Below, piece after piece: positions 20,791 to 33,337 of a stretch of 64,000 bases of DNA. The stretch is from Paulownia fortunei (lineage: Eukaryota > Streptophyta > Magnoliopsida > Lamiales > Paulowniaceae). The translations under genes were made by a program, and so were the position numbers. The stretch's first letter is position 1. Each line of letters opens with the position of its first letter. Below the pieces are notes generated by a model. It had not been told where the DNA came from, did no database searches, and saw only the letters and a program-made list of their open reading frames with translations. The stretch is from assembly GCA_019321725.1 (NCBI GenBank), contig CM033118.1, positions 6,722,071 through 6,786,070 of the forward strand. The letters run 5' to 3'.

Positions 20791-22412
20791 TGATAAGTGC
20801 ATATTTTTTACATATTTTTGTATCAAATCATTTATACTTTTCTTGTTTTATTCTTATTAATATTATAATTTTATTAATATTTTGTGTTAAGGAATCAACG
20901 AGCAAAAAGTGCCAAAATAAAATCAAAGAAGATAATATATTTTGATGAGCATGTTGGGAGATAATATTTCATTGGATTAAAAAAGCATCACAATTAGAAG
21001 AAAATGGTCATTTTTATCTATATACATCATGTGTAGATCAAAATATATGCAATAAATCACTTGAACTCTGCAAGTGATTGTTAGGCTTATATTAAATTCA
21101 AAATAAGTATGTTTCTAGCTTTTGCAGTTTTTATCTTTTGGACATAACTCCATGTTCAAAAGACCTATGTTCCTGAATCTTATTTTATTTAAAATCTAAC
21201 AGATAGAACTACAACTTTGTTGTTGAAAGCTTAGTCCAATTCAGCCTTGATTATAGTAGAAAATTCATCCAAGTGTGTGTATTGGAAATGATCTATCTAT
21301 GATGACACATTTCCTTAAATCAAGTATAACTTTCTCCCAAATGGTTTGAATTATGTGATTTAAGTTGAAAAATGAACCAACATCAGCCGATTTCATGGAA
21401 CAAAATGGGTAACAAAATTCAAATCTGAAAAGGATATGTCAATTTAAGCATATTTGAACTATATTTTGAGTGCATTTGGAGTGAATTTGAAATTGTCAAT
21501 TTAGGCACTCTTCTATTATAAATAGGAGCTCTTGGATAGCATTCAATATATACAAAAATCCTTAGAGGAGGAAAGAAAGTTTTATTATTATCTTTCTTAA
21601 GGCTAAATTTTCTAGTAGTAATGTAAGTTTTCTTGTAGTAATAAAAATGTATTCTCTAATTTCTCTTCTATTTTTATTATTTTCTACTTTCATTATGCCT
21701 TTCTAAATTTCATTTTTAACTAAGGAGAAAGGGTAAATCTCTTGATAGAGAAAGAAGAACGGTTATAAAGGTGCATAATATTTAGGTGTGTTGTATTATT
21801 ATTTTAATTTTACAAAAGTGTGCATAAATACTTAATTCTATAAATAAGCGTTGGCGTTAAAACCCTTCTTGTTTAGTGGCGATTCTTGATTTTTGTATCA
21901 CCGATAGTATGACAAATACTCAAGTTCATTTAGCTTATTTTACAATTTTACTACACTGACTACTAACGTAAAACTTTAATTTGTTATAGATAAAGATGTG
22001 CATAAATATTTGATCCTATAAACAACTATTAGTGTTAAGAGATAATTTGCAAACAGTAAAACAATATCCATGATTATCTTAATGCATGAGTTATTTAATA
22101 ATATCTTCCCATTGGAACCTTCATTATATATAGATTTCAATAGTGGCATTTAAAATAGGTAAAAAGAATAAATAATTGTTCCTCTATCCAAAACTCAATA
22201 GTAAATCCCTAATTCTTATTACTTTTATTACTTTGATTTCTTAGTTATAAAATAATTTTTTCTTTATAATCTAAACCACGTTTAGCCCATATTTTAAGAA
22301 AATATAATCCCAAAAACTTCAAACAACTTCCCTGTGGATCGACCTCGAACTCCTAAAAAATTTATTACTTGACGCAACCTGTACTTAGGTTTGCAACATT
22401 AAAGTTGTAGCA
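20791..22412 (+). mobile_element. Element B 3' LTR
   Basis: It runs from TGATAAGTGC to TTGTAGCA, 1622 bp, close to the 1606 bp of the C 5' LTR. The end sequence (GTTTGCAAC...AAAGTTGTAGCA) is the one that adjoins the tRNA-Asp primer site in C and D. It contains a TATA box. Confidence 0.9.
21517..21524 (+). promoter_or_regulatory. TATA box of the Athila-like LTR (element B)
   Basis: TATAAATA, followed by GGAGCTCTTG; equivalents lie at 41162-41169 (minus, element C) and 61944-61951 (plus). The matching position in three LTRs supports a promoter role. Confidence 0.7.
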
Positions 22413-23830
22413 CTTATCTTGTTTATTTAATATTCACTATCCTAACGATGGAAAGCATACATCATAAGAAAGCATTAAATAAACACATCATATATCACAT
22501 ACATACTAAAATAAATAAATGATCATGAGCCTTTAATCCTATGTGATCCACTCAAGCCAAAGTGGATAAGGATCAATCTAAGGGTGATAATTAAAATATA
22601 GATACACCTATCTATTACATAAATATATCCTATATATTCATAGGCCTTGATTTACTTATATATCCTTATTTTAGTGATATACAAAACTATGTTTCTCACT
22701 GAGATATTTTAGAAGGTGTTAACCTTTCAAAAATAACTTAATGAACTTCACAGTTATACAGTGAAAATATTGTTTAACTACTTAATCTACAATGTCATTT
22801 TGTCACAGATAAGCACAACTGCAAGTCAGCAAACAAGCAAGTAGAAAAATTTCTAGAATGTAAAGTGCAGAAATATAAATTACATAATAATTTTATAGTA
22901 ACATAGAGGTGGGGTAATTCTTTTATTTCACTTTACCTCTGATACAGAAGAGGAATTTATTAGAACAAATTAGGGCTTATGTCCAAGTCAATTCTTATAT
23001 AACCCCTTTGTTCCTATAACTAAATCTCTGACTCCTTCTCAGACTCTTGTTCCTCGAACTCTGCTGATACTATAACCTAATCTTCCCAAAAGGTCTAACT
23101 GAGTCTTTATATATATGTCCGACTGCTCAATCTCACCATATAGGTTAGATTCTTCAGCTCTTCCCACACAGGTCCAAGTTTTGAAATTTTCCCATACATG
23201 TCAAAGTTCACTCCAATAGTTCTTTGATATTGGTGATAAGTTTACCATTCAACAAAAAGATCTACACAAGAATATTCATTGAGTATTTTCTCTCACACAC
23301 TGCTTTATGCCTTTTTGCATATGTTTTGCTCATTAAGAAGATGAGCTTGATTCTTTGAAAGTCCAAGAGCTTGATTGTCTCTATCGTCGTCTTCTTTTTT
23401 TTGGTGTTTGATTTTTCCTATTGTACCTACTTTTCTCGAATCTCTAGTGTAATTTTTCTATCACACTATTTGCACAGTTACTTTGCGGTTTGTTGTCCTT
23501 TTTTGCCTCGTTTCTACTTTTTTATCTGTTAGTTTGGACTATAGTGATTAAATAATACAAGATTTGAAAATTTAATTTAAAGAATGAGAGAATAGAAATT
23601 TGTGATTATTTAATTGTCTGATACATAATACACATTGTAAAAGTCTCTTCTTATAGCACGAAGAGATCAGGAAAAAGAAAACAAATTACAAGGAAATTAA
23701 TTACAATAAAGGATCCTACAAATCCTCCTAATTAACTAATTCTATTGATTATAAAAGATAATATTTGAAAATAATTACAAAAAAATAGAAAATAAATCCA
23801 AAGAAATAGAAATGGGTTTTTTAGAGTAGT
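22413..23830. other. Intergenic sequence, unresolved
   Basis: There is no reading frame or family that I can support. The part 22920-23520 is CT-rich, with plausible untranslated or LTR-type character. No direct match elsewhere in the window was seen. Confidence 0.5.
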
Positions 23831-26060
23831 GCCTAGTGAACCAATTGATCTAGTCATTCTTATACTCTTATGAATCAATCTTATTCATATTAATATCATT
23901 AATTATCAATCTTCATCTTAAATTCATCCTAAGAATTAAATAAAGTCCTTAGATCGTAAATATCGATGGGGCATGGTCACGCATATGATGGCGATCGTAG
24001 AATATGTCTCCAAGGTTATGATCTTAAAATGTTCCAAATCAAGAATTATTAAGATAGGATATCAATGATCTTATTGAAAGTTGTGCATACGATACAGGCT
24101 CAAAATGTCTCATTCTATGGGCATTAGTGTGGAAACACTAGTGCATTTATACGGGTGTTTGTTGGGGGAAAAGTACACTAAACTACTCCACCTGGAAATT
24201 TTCAATTGGAAATACTCTATTGTCAAATGGGAATTTCCTTATTATGATAGTGTAAGAATTAGTTCTTGAACTTGAGGTACTATGGTAACCTTGTGCATGA
24301 CATATTACACCTTGATGTATTTTCTGATTACATGACAATCATAAGGGATTCATGTTGGGTGTAACATCTTTATGTATGGAGGTTAATGAGTGGCTAATAA
24401 AGGATCCATCACCTATCTAGACGAATAGGTGAATCTCCTATGTATTCCATTGTACTTGACTCTAAAATTCTTAGCTAAAGTTGGATGAAAATTAGACGTG
24501 GGGTTTTTAGTTGTTCACCATCGAGTCAACTACTAAGAACAGAAACATAGTTATTGAGCTATTAGAGTTTCGACTAATAATCCATGCCCTAGGCTTAATC
24601 GAAAGATTAGATGATGGAATGATCGTACTTTTATGGTATCATAATTGAAATAGGTTCACACCTTTACCTAAGACTAGGAATTATAATGTACTGCTAGGTG
24701 ATTCCCATGACTTGTAGGTTCTTGGAATTAATGGGTTAATTTAAAAGGAAATCATAACAATTAAATTATTCAACTAAATCACAAGAGTTGTGAGCCCACG
24801 ACTAGCTTAGAGTGAACCTAAAGGTCACACACTAAGTTGGAAAGAGTACACTTTTAACTAAAATATATCCAAGGGTATGATCAAATTAATTAATAGGGAT
24901 TAATTAAGTTGCTCAAATTCATTTAAGGAGTTAAATTAATTTATCCAATTAAATAATTCAATTGGGTCTAATAAGATTAGGGAATCCATGTGGATCTAAT
25001 TAATTAATTGATATAATTAATTAAAAAGTAGGGCATATATTTATCAGATTAAATAATGTGGTTATTTAATTGGACCTAATATGATTATGAACCCTACATA
25101 TGCTCAAGTTATTATTTGATATGATCAATTAATTTAATTGGGCATATTAAATAATGATATTATTTAATAGGTTCTAATATGATTTGAAAGCCCAAATGGA
25201 ATCAATTAATTAATTGATTAGAATAATTAATTAAGTCGTGCTTATTTAATTGATGGGGATCAATTAATTGGACTTAATTAAATTAATTGAAGTCCAAGCC
25301 CAAACTAATGGTCTCATAGGAGGCCCATTAGGAAGTTTAGTTATAAAATTAAACTTGTCTTTGAAGTTTGATGGGAAGAAGAAATCAAATAAGGAAAAGA
25401 GCAAGTGAAAACCTAGTGGGACTAGGATTGGAGGAGTCTAATAAAAGGACTCCCCCCAAAGTGGCCGATTCTTGTAGAAAACAAGCGAGACAAATCTGCT
25501 AGCTCTCTTGAAGAGAAAAACTCTCTTTCTCCCTTCTTCTTGGTTCATTTCTTCCATCAAAAGGTTCAATTTTTTAATCATGATTCAATTATTCTATTCA
25601 CTAGTTGAATTAAAAATTGAACTCCATATATTCTAGAGTAGAGTAAGGTCATTTGAATCTACTAGCATGGATTCAACAGGTATAGAAATTTTCAACACAT
25701 GGATACGTTTAGAGGGGTAACACTTGGGACTCTAAGCGAACCGTTTCCAACATGAGGGATTTTGAATCAAGATTCGCGAAAGCAATTCGTGGATGGATTC
25801 AAGATTCGCGAAGAAGTTCATGGAAAGAAAATGATTTGAATCGTTTCTTGCATCTTCATCAGATGGAGTGCAAACCAAGGTAGGGGATTCTGAAACCTTC
25901 TTGGTATAAGTATCAGAAAACCCACAAATGTGTAATCGCAAAATGGTTTCGGGATTAGTTTTATTACATGTGATATAATGTATGTTTTTTGTTTTTGAAA
26001 TTTTTAAATTTCAAAGCGTATACATTTCCCGAGATCCCAAGGTTCGTGCGTTTCTGATAC
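23831..26060 (-). repeat. Long LTR-like dispersed repeat, copy 1
   Basis: It shares long blocks with 51720-53088 in the same orientation (GATCGTAGAATATG / GATTATAGAATATG, then the TGTG-ATACTAGTGCAT and ATTTTTCAA blocks) and with 364-799 inverted. The 364 copy begins TGTTGG after a copia polypurine tract, so the family is probably a copia LTR of about 2.2 kb, here in minus orientation with the distal end at about 23831. A stretch of open codons (24081-24269) is not conserved in the other copy and is not a gene. Confidence 0.6.
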
Positions 26061-26540
26061 TTTTCGATTACGTTTACTTAATATATGTGATAAATTAAAC
26101 ATTTATATGTGTGATTGATTTTGAACCATTATATTTCTTTATTTGGGATCAATTTTATTAATTGTTTTAATTATTAAAATAGTTTAAGAAATGAGATGAA
26201 TTAATAAACTGGATTTCTTGATTGAAGAATTTTAAGATTTCTAAAATCTTGAATTTCTTGAAACGTGCCAAGAAATAAAAAACAAAAAAATGATTTTTTT
26301 ATCAAGAAAATTAGTTTTAGATCAAGTTTTCAAGAATTCTTGCTAAGATCAAGAAATCAAGATTTTTTTATAAGATAAAAAAACTAAGAAATCAAGATTT
26401 GTGAAAAACTTGAATTCTCGGACAACACAAAAAAAATAGGGGCTGCCGACCACCCAATGTGTTGGAAACCTTGTTGTGTTTTCCAATCTCATGATTTGAG
26501 TTAGATTCATTTTTATACTGAGAACTTATACTCATTTTTC
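26061..26540. other. AT-rich stretch between repeat and copia gag
   Basis: Repeated AAGAAATCAAGATTT-like words (about 26210-26400) form an imperfect simple-sequence region. No gene and no recognisable primer-binding site for the copia element downstream. Confidence 0.5.
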
Positions 26541-26599
26541 TGCATGAAGAATATGGATCGCATATTTAGACTTCCTATATTTTCTATCGATGAATGTAA

Positions 26600-27470
26600 T
26601 GATTGAAAAGATTCATATGCAGGCATATTTGTCAGCATTGGATGAAAACATATGGATAGTGTTATAAGAAGGCCCATTAAGAATCACAAAGGCAGATATA
26701 TCTAGTGGAACAAAGCTCATCAACAAACTAAAAGCCGAATGGTCCCCATAGATAAGAAGAAGGCAAATCTTGGTAATATGACATCCTTTTCAAAACCCTT
26801 GATAAGGCCATGTTCAACAAGATCAACAAACTGCAAAGGAGATTTGAGAAAAGGTCACCATGATATGTGAAGGAACATATCAGATAAAGGATAATAACCT
26901 CTCTCTTGCAGTTTAAAAATGTGAGAACTTTATTATAAAACCTGAGAGACCTTAGATGAAATGGATGAGAGGTTTACAACTCTTGTCAATGAACTCACCA
27001 CTATTGGAAAAGAATACACTACAAGAAAATTATGTTAATGGACATTAAAGGACTTCTCAAAGAATAGGACATCAAGGCACTAGTTATGAGAGAGTCAAAA
27101 GATCTCTTAAAAATGTCTCTCTATGAATTCTTCATTGATCTCAAAACTTATGAGTATGAAAAATGGAGAATGATAGAGAAAGAAATTGCTACATCAAGTT
27201 AAAAACCTACTGCATTAATAGTCAAAGACCACAATCAAAGGGTTATTTGATGATCAGTCAATAGCCCTACTCATGAGGAACTTTTGAAAGTTTATGAAGA
27301 AAAACTTTAAAGTATAGGATAATCATCGACACCTAGACGACAACCTCAAAACTAGATTTATGAAAATAAATTTGAAAATTAGTTACTCACTGATTTATGT
27401 TATAATTGCAAAAACCAAGATATTTTGCACGAGAATGTCCATATCCTCCTATACTAAAATATATTGAAGA
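26600..27470 (+). pseudogene. copia gag (UBN2-type) remnant
   Basis: AYLSALDENIWIVL, GPLRITKAD and KLINKLKAEWS are the N-terminal blocks of copia gag. DERFTTLVNELTTIGKEY appears near 26965. A partial zinc knuckle LCYNCKNQD at about 27395 has only its first two Cys in frame. It is broken in all frames. Confidence 0.8.
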
Positions 27471-28149
27471 GAAGAGAAAAGCTCGGAGAGAGAAAATTCC
27501 AAAATATAGAAGAATATTAGTTCCTGAAGTTAAAGCCAACAAACAACCAACATAAATAGAATATGAATCCTCAAGCAGCGATGACAACGATACAAAGGAG
27601 AAAGCCTTAATGTGTCTTATAGCAAATGGTATTGTTGAATGTATCTCGATGACCAACAAGGTATGTCTTCCTCTCTCAAATGATTTATATTATGAGGACT
27701 TATATAAAGCTTTTCAAGAATGCATCCATAACTCTATACCATTATAGAAAAGCACACATTTCTCATTGTTGCAAAAAGTAAGCTTCAAAGTGAGATGTAA
27801 GAACCAACTATCAATTCCATGATAGGAACATAAACCTAATAGAGAGTACAAAGATTATCAAGTTCTAAATATTACCGGTAACATGCACCTGGACTCTCCA
27901 GATTGCATGCACACAAGCATAACCACATCCTTATACTCATGCATCACATACTTGCTCATCAAAATTACTCATTTAAAGCACAACTCATATTAAAGAAAAA
28001 TATGCATGCATAATCATAAAATATTTCAACAAAGGAAACCTAGAAAGTATGACCATCCTAAAAAGAAGTTCAAATAGGCTTGGGTTCCAAGAAAACTAAC
28101 CCTAAAAGACCTAAGACGAAATGGGTACCTAAAGTTTAATCGTCTATGC

Positions 28150-29420
28150 ACAAGTTAGCGAGATAGTCAAAGGTTCTCCTCTATGGTACATTAATGGTTG
28201 CTCAGGACATATGACTGGCCATAGAATTTATTGATAGAATTTAGAGCAATGAAAGGCCCATATGTAGTATTTGGAGATAACTCAAAAGGAAGAACCGAGG
28301 GGATATGGAAAGTGTGCATAGGTAACATGTCAATTACTAATATTTCTTATGTTGAAGGTCTTAAGTATAAATTTTTTAGCATCAATTAACTTTGTGACAA
28401 AAGTCACATCGAGGAATTTTTTAACAATTTAGAATCTGGTCATGTTAAACTCACTAAAGTTAGAAAAGCTAATATCTACATTATTGATTGGTCATTATCG
28501 TTTACTACTAACCCCATTTGTTTTGTAACAAATAACTCATTAGAATAGGGTTGGTTATGGAATAAATGCTTAAACCACATTAACTTGAAGATAATTACAA
28601 AGCTCTCCAAATTTAGACTGGTTGAAGGACTTCCAAGAGGTGCATATCAAAAGAACAAAGTATGCCAAGCTTGCTAACTCGGTAAGTAGACCAAGTCAAA
28701 GTTCAAGAGCAAGAATCATCTGTTAACTACCAGAGTGTTAGAGCTACTCCACAAGGACCTATTTGGACCAATGCAAATAATCAGCTTAAGCAGCAAAAAG
28801 TACACCCTTGTAGTCATAGACGATTACATCATATACACCTGGATTGTATTTTTCTAGAGCAATGAAGAAATGTGCAACAAGCTGACTGAACTTATGAAGA
28901 AAATCCAGACATAAAAAGGTCATGCTATTGTACCTATGATATCTATAAAGGCACTAAATTCATGAATAGTTAGAGAAATATTACTCTAAAAATGGCATCA
29001 GACGTGATTAATCAGTAGCTAGAACTCCCCATTAAAACAGAGTTGCTAATAGGAGAAATAAAAGAAAGAAAGTTATGTGAATAATGCTAAATGAAATAAA
29101 ACTTCCTAAAAGATTCTATGTCGAAGCAACTATTATAGGATGCTACACTTAGAACCGGCGTAAGATCAGAAGCATAAAAAGACATCGTGTGAGTTATGGA
29201 AAGGAATGAAACCCAATATCTCCCACTTTCACATTTTTATATGCAAATGCCATCCACAACAAAAAAACTCCATGTTTTTTATTTTAAAGCAAATGAAGAA
29301 GTTTTTCTATGTTAATCTACTGCATAAATCATGCAAGGTCTTTAACAAAAGTACCATAGTTTTTGAAGAATATATTCATATTGTTTTTTATGAAAAAGAC
29401 AATCAAAAGTTACTTTAACA
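28150..29420 (+). pseudogene. copia protease/GAG-pre-integrase and integrase remnant
   Basis: LWYINGCSGHMTG (about 28180) corresponds to the WxxDSGCSxHMTG protease block, with the catalytic Asp lost. WNKCLNHINLKIITKLSKF and KVCQACQLGK (about 28560-28690) are the integrase zinc-binding blocks. LLHKDLFGPM and KYTLVVIDDY (about 28745-28820) are core blocks with the first catalytic Asp. The ELWKGMKPNISHFHIF block (about 29190-29240) is the copia region linking integrase to RT. Confidence 0.8.
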
Positions 29421-29959
29421 AATAGAAGCAGAGAAGAAACAAGCAAAGCAGACATTCAGAAGATGGTTGATCTATAATTGTGTAAGGATCAACTTGAAAA
29501 AGTTATTCCAAATATCAATGAAGATTCAGATGATGAAGAAGACATCATACAACATAACATTCCAATTCTGATAGCACAAGGCAATTAGAGAATAATTTAG
29601 TCAACTGGATATATGTTCGACCTGACTTGAGATGGCTTAGAGACCATCCACCAAAGTGATTATTGAATCACTAATTGCAAGAGTCAAAACTAAGTCTACA
29701 ACACAAGATAAAGCAATGTTCCTTGCATTCCTATCATAAATAGAGCCCAAAATCATTGAAGAAACTAGGAGATCCAAGTTGGATTGAAGCCATGCAAGAA
29801 AAATTAAATCAATTCGAAAGAAGTAGAGTCTAGACACTAGTACCTAGACCTACTCATCAAGGAGCCAATAGAACTAAGTGAATCTTTTGAAACAAGGTGG
29901 ATGAACAATAAATTTTCATCAAAAACAAAGCAAGATTGGTCTTGATCAATTAGTATCTT

Positions 29960-30591
29960 TTTTGCTTACGCTGTTTTAAGGATTTCATAGTCTATCAAAT
30001 GAATGTCAAGAGTGCATTCTTGAATGGAAAGCTGCAGAAAGAAGTATATGTGGAGCAACCTCTAGGATTTTCAATCAACTTACCAACCGAGTTTGTCTAC
30101 ATATTAGTCAAAGCGCTCTATGGACTGAAGCAAGCACTGCAAGCCTGATGTGAAACACTCTCTTAATTTCTTATACCAAAAGGACTAGTTGAAGGTAAAG
30201 TGGACACAACCTTATTTAAGTTATAGCATAAATTGAATATTTTACTCATTTATATTATTTTTAAGGTTATACAAACAAAACTTTATGTGAGAAATTCTCC
30301 AAGTTGTTGCAGACAATTTAAAATAAGCATGACGAGAGAGCTAAATTTCTTCCTTGGGTTGCAAGTCAAGCAGCTAAAGTGAAGGTGTTTTTGTTGATCA
30401 AGCCAAATACATATGGGATATTCTGAAGAAATTTGGTCTAGAAAATTGCACTCTAGCAAAAATCTGTATAGGGACATCCACCAAGCTTGACCAAGATGAA
30501 CTGATTGCTGCTGGTAAATGTGCTCATTTTTAATCTGATCCCATACAATCTCACTATAATACTACAAAGAGAATTCTAAAGTACTTGAAAA
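29960..30591 (+). pseudogene. copia reverse transcriptase remnant
   Basis: YQMNVKSAFLNGKLQKEVYV, EQPLGF and KALYGLKQA (29990-30145) are unmistakable copia RT motifs. The YVDD box region is unreadable. MTRELNFLGLQVKQLK (about 30328) and the terminal TTKRILKYLKR follow in another frame. Confidence 0.85.
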
Positions 30592-31637
30592 GAGATACAT
30601 AAATCAAGAATCACCACAAACCAAGTAGGGTTTAGATCAAAAATAAAAATAATAACATTTTCTACCCTTATAACAATTCCTCTTCCTCTATCAAGAGGTT
30701 TTCCCTTTTTCCTCAACAAAATGAAATTTAGAAAGACATAATAAAAGTAGCAAAGACTAAAAATATAAGAGAAACAAGAGAATGCATTTCTATTACTACT
30801 AGAAAACTTACAATACTAGAAAACATACAAACTAGATAACTTAGCCTAAAGAAACCCTCTACCCCCACTTGGAGTAAGCTAGAGGGCAAACAAATAATGG
30901 AGGGGTTAATCAAGTGGTATACTAGTTGCCAAGAGTTGGTAAGTTGTTACACAAATTTCTCACCCACTAAATTGAATTATATTTTTCGATTAGATACAGC
31001 CAGATTTTGAAGATACATAAAGAATAAAAATTGTAGATCTTTTAGCACTGATATATTTTCATATATTTTTTGTCAAATTTGGTGGTCGGATGAAGGAGAT
31101 ATGGTTAAAGTACCGAGTCATGTCCAAGAGCCGCCCTTTAACAGCAGCAGCAACTTGCAGCCTATGTATTTTACCATTTTAACACATTTTCACACCATCT
31201 TGTCTCAGTAAACTTGTTTATTTACCTCTTGTGTATAACATATCCACATTTCAGCCCAAAATAAATTTAGGCTCAAGATATATAACCCAATTGGTAAAAT
31301 AAGTCAATACTGGGCTGAACTCTGATCCGAATTTTGGTGATCCATTTTGTGCAACTATTTGGATAAATTTTTTGCTATCATCAAAACTGAATTAGGCTGA
31401 GCTTCCAAAAGCAAAGTTGTATCTCTATCTCTTGACTTTCAAATAAAACATGCTTCAGGTCCATAGGGCTTTTGATCATGAAGTTATGCTCAAATTACAA
31501 AAACTTCACAAGTTTGGAAACATCCTTCCATTTATTCCCTAACATAAAATATTAATAAAATAATAATATTAATAAGAATAAAGCAAGAAAGGTATAAAGG
31601 ATTTGATACAAAAATAAGTCAAAATATGCACTTGTCA
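30592..31637 (-). mobile_element. Element C 3' LTR, truncated
   Basis: It matches 40850-41941 of the 5' LTR. It starts on the minus strand at 31637 with TGACAAGTGC, right after the polypurine tract. The last 514 bp of the LTR are missing; at 30591/30592 it is fused directly to copia coding sequence. Confidence 0.9.
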
Positions 31638-31652
31638 AATTCCCCCACACTT
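31638..31652 (-). other. Element C polypurine tract
   Basis: The minus strand reads AAGTGTGGGGGAATT, the same 15 bases as in element B, directly before the LTR. Confidence 0.85.
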
Positions 31653-33337
31653 AACCCTTGCTTGTCCTCGAGCAAGCCTAAAATAAACATAAACTAATCC
31701 ACTTTCGTAGGAAATCACGATTGCATTTAGCATATGCAACAAGCCTTTAAACCCCTAGGTGGCCCATAGAGGACGAGTTATAGTCTCATGAAGGTTTTCA
31801 GCAGTGATACCTACTAACACCTATAATAACTATCTTCCAACTTTTATTCTCATGAAACAACAAAGTAATATGGAAATAAAATCAAACATGTGTTGAGTTT
31901 AACTCTTAGTCATTCAAAAATCAATACATTTCCACAATAAGCATACTCAAGTGTGTGTGTGGACAGTTAATGTCAATAGTGATGAAACTATACATGCTTC
32001 AAATAAGTGAATTCTTATAAAACCTTACAAAAATCATCACCCAATCTTTAATAGAAAAGTTAAATATCATAGGCTCTTTCTTTGGTGCAAATCTCCACTA
32101 CACTGAAGGCACCAAACGAAATTAAAAGGTCTTCAACAAAGGTTGTAATGGGGCCAAAGGGTGGTGATGTAGCTAATAAATAAAAGGATAGAATGCAACA
32201 AAGGTTCTAAAAATTTTATGGAATTAGAGACATATAATTTATCGATAAAAAATTCTCAAACTCCACAAATTTCACACTAGGGTCTATTGTTATTGAATTG
32301 GACCCCTCTTATTCATCTTGTAACATATCATTTTTAGTTGCAACTTGTAGCACTTTGCAATTTTTTTTCCTTCTATTTTTTATTATTATTTTTCTTTTCT
32401 TTTTATTCTTTTAAAAGAAACTCTATTACACTTATCTTCTATTCAACCTGAATTTTTTTTATAAGTTTAAGTTGTCAATTGAATGTCTCTTAACTCCAAT
32501 CATTCTTAGAACAAGGGTTGGATAATAGTGTATTTAGGTTAGGTAAAAAGATATAGTTACAAAAAAAATATTTATTTATTATAAGGCTCAAAGTGGTTTA
32601 CTAGGGGGATGTTTTCTTGAAATATCGTATGGGGAACAAGCTGATTTGATAATGGTGCTAGAAAGCCTAATGCCTTAATTATTTTTCTAATGGTGCACTA
32701 TCAATCATTGGCCTCGACAGACCAAAAGTAAAAGTTCTAATACTCAACCCCTACATGTTGAAGATTCAAGTGATGATTAGAGCAAGGGCATAAGAACTAT
32801 TTATTTTGACATGATTGTCTTTACACTGAATAACATAACTATTTGTGCAAAATAAAATTTGAGTATAATTATCGCAAAAATATATTAATCAAATAACAAC
32901 ATCAAAGTCCAAAATAACACGCATCATCAATCAAACCATATTATTCATGCTTAATTTTAATCATTAAAGTTGGAAGAATCTCTACGACTCAAAAAAATAA
33001 TTGGTAATTCACAAACATTTGTTAAAAACTTTACAAACCTGCTATGTTATGCAAAAAATAGGGATGTGTCTCAAGCGTGTTACAATTACCCTTTACTTAG
33101 CCACCATTTTTCATGCTTTCAACGGACCCATCAAAAAAACACGCTTGATTTTTTTATTTTTTTTTAAATACTAAAAAAACACACATTGAACATAGAAGTC
33201 ATAATATCAATTATCCCTCCCCCCAACCTAATCGAGACATTGTCCCAAATGTCAAAAATAGATAGGAAAGTAGAGTTTAAAAGATATCACATAAAGGTGA
33301 AACAACAAAAAAAAATACATACTATTAGATAAAATCA
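31653..33337 (-). other. Element C 3' noncoding region
   Basis: It matches element A 800-2330 (same orientation) and element B 19010-20775 (inverted). No conserved reading frame. This is the long spacer between the LOG fragment and the polypurine tract. Confidence 0.75.

Larger units (their letters stand above)
15515..22412 (+). mobile_element. Element B: non-autonomous Athila-like gypsy retrotransposon
   Basis: On the plus strand: gag (15515-17100), protease (17250-18012), post-pol landmark TTGGGAGGCAACCCC (about 18139), integrase remnant, unidentified conserved segment, LOG remnant with a palindrome, 3' noncoding region, polypurine tract and a complete 3' LTR. The 5' LTR and primer site are missing and there is no RT. 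Gene order and the RT deletion match element A, which points to a shared non-autonomous ancestor moved by the enzymes of relatives such as C or D. Confidence 0.82.
26541..30591 (+). mobile_element. Degenerate Ty1/copia polyprotein region (SIRE-like)
   Basis: The plus-strand order is gag, zinc knuckle, protease/GAG-pre-integrase, integrase, RT and the start of RNase H: the copia order, with integrase before RT. It breaks off at 30591 inside the RNase H-side block TTKRILKYLKR, where element C's LTR begins. Dozens of stops and frameshifts make it inactive. No LTR of its own is joined to it. Confidence 0.85.

Noticed and set aside
24081..24269. Plus-strand open frame of 62 codons
   Set aside because: It lies in a dispersed LTR-like repeat, and the frame is not kept in the copy at about 52000.
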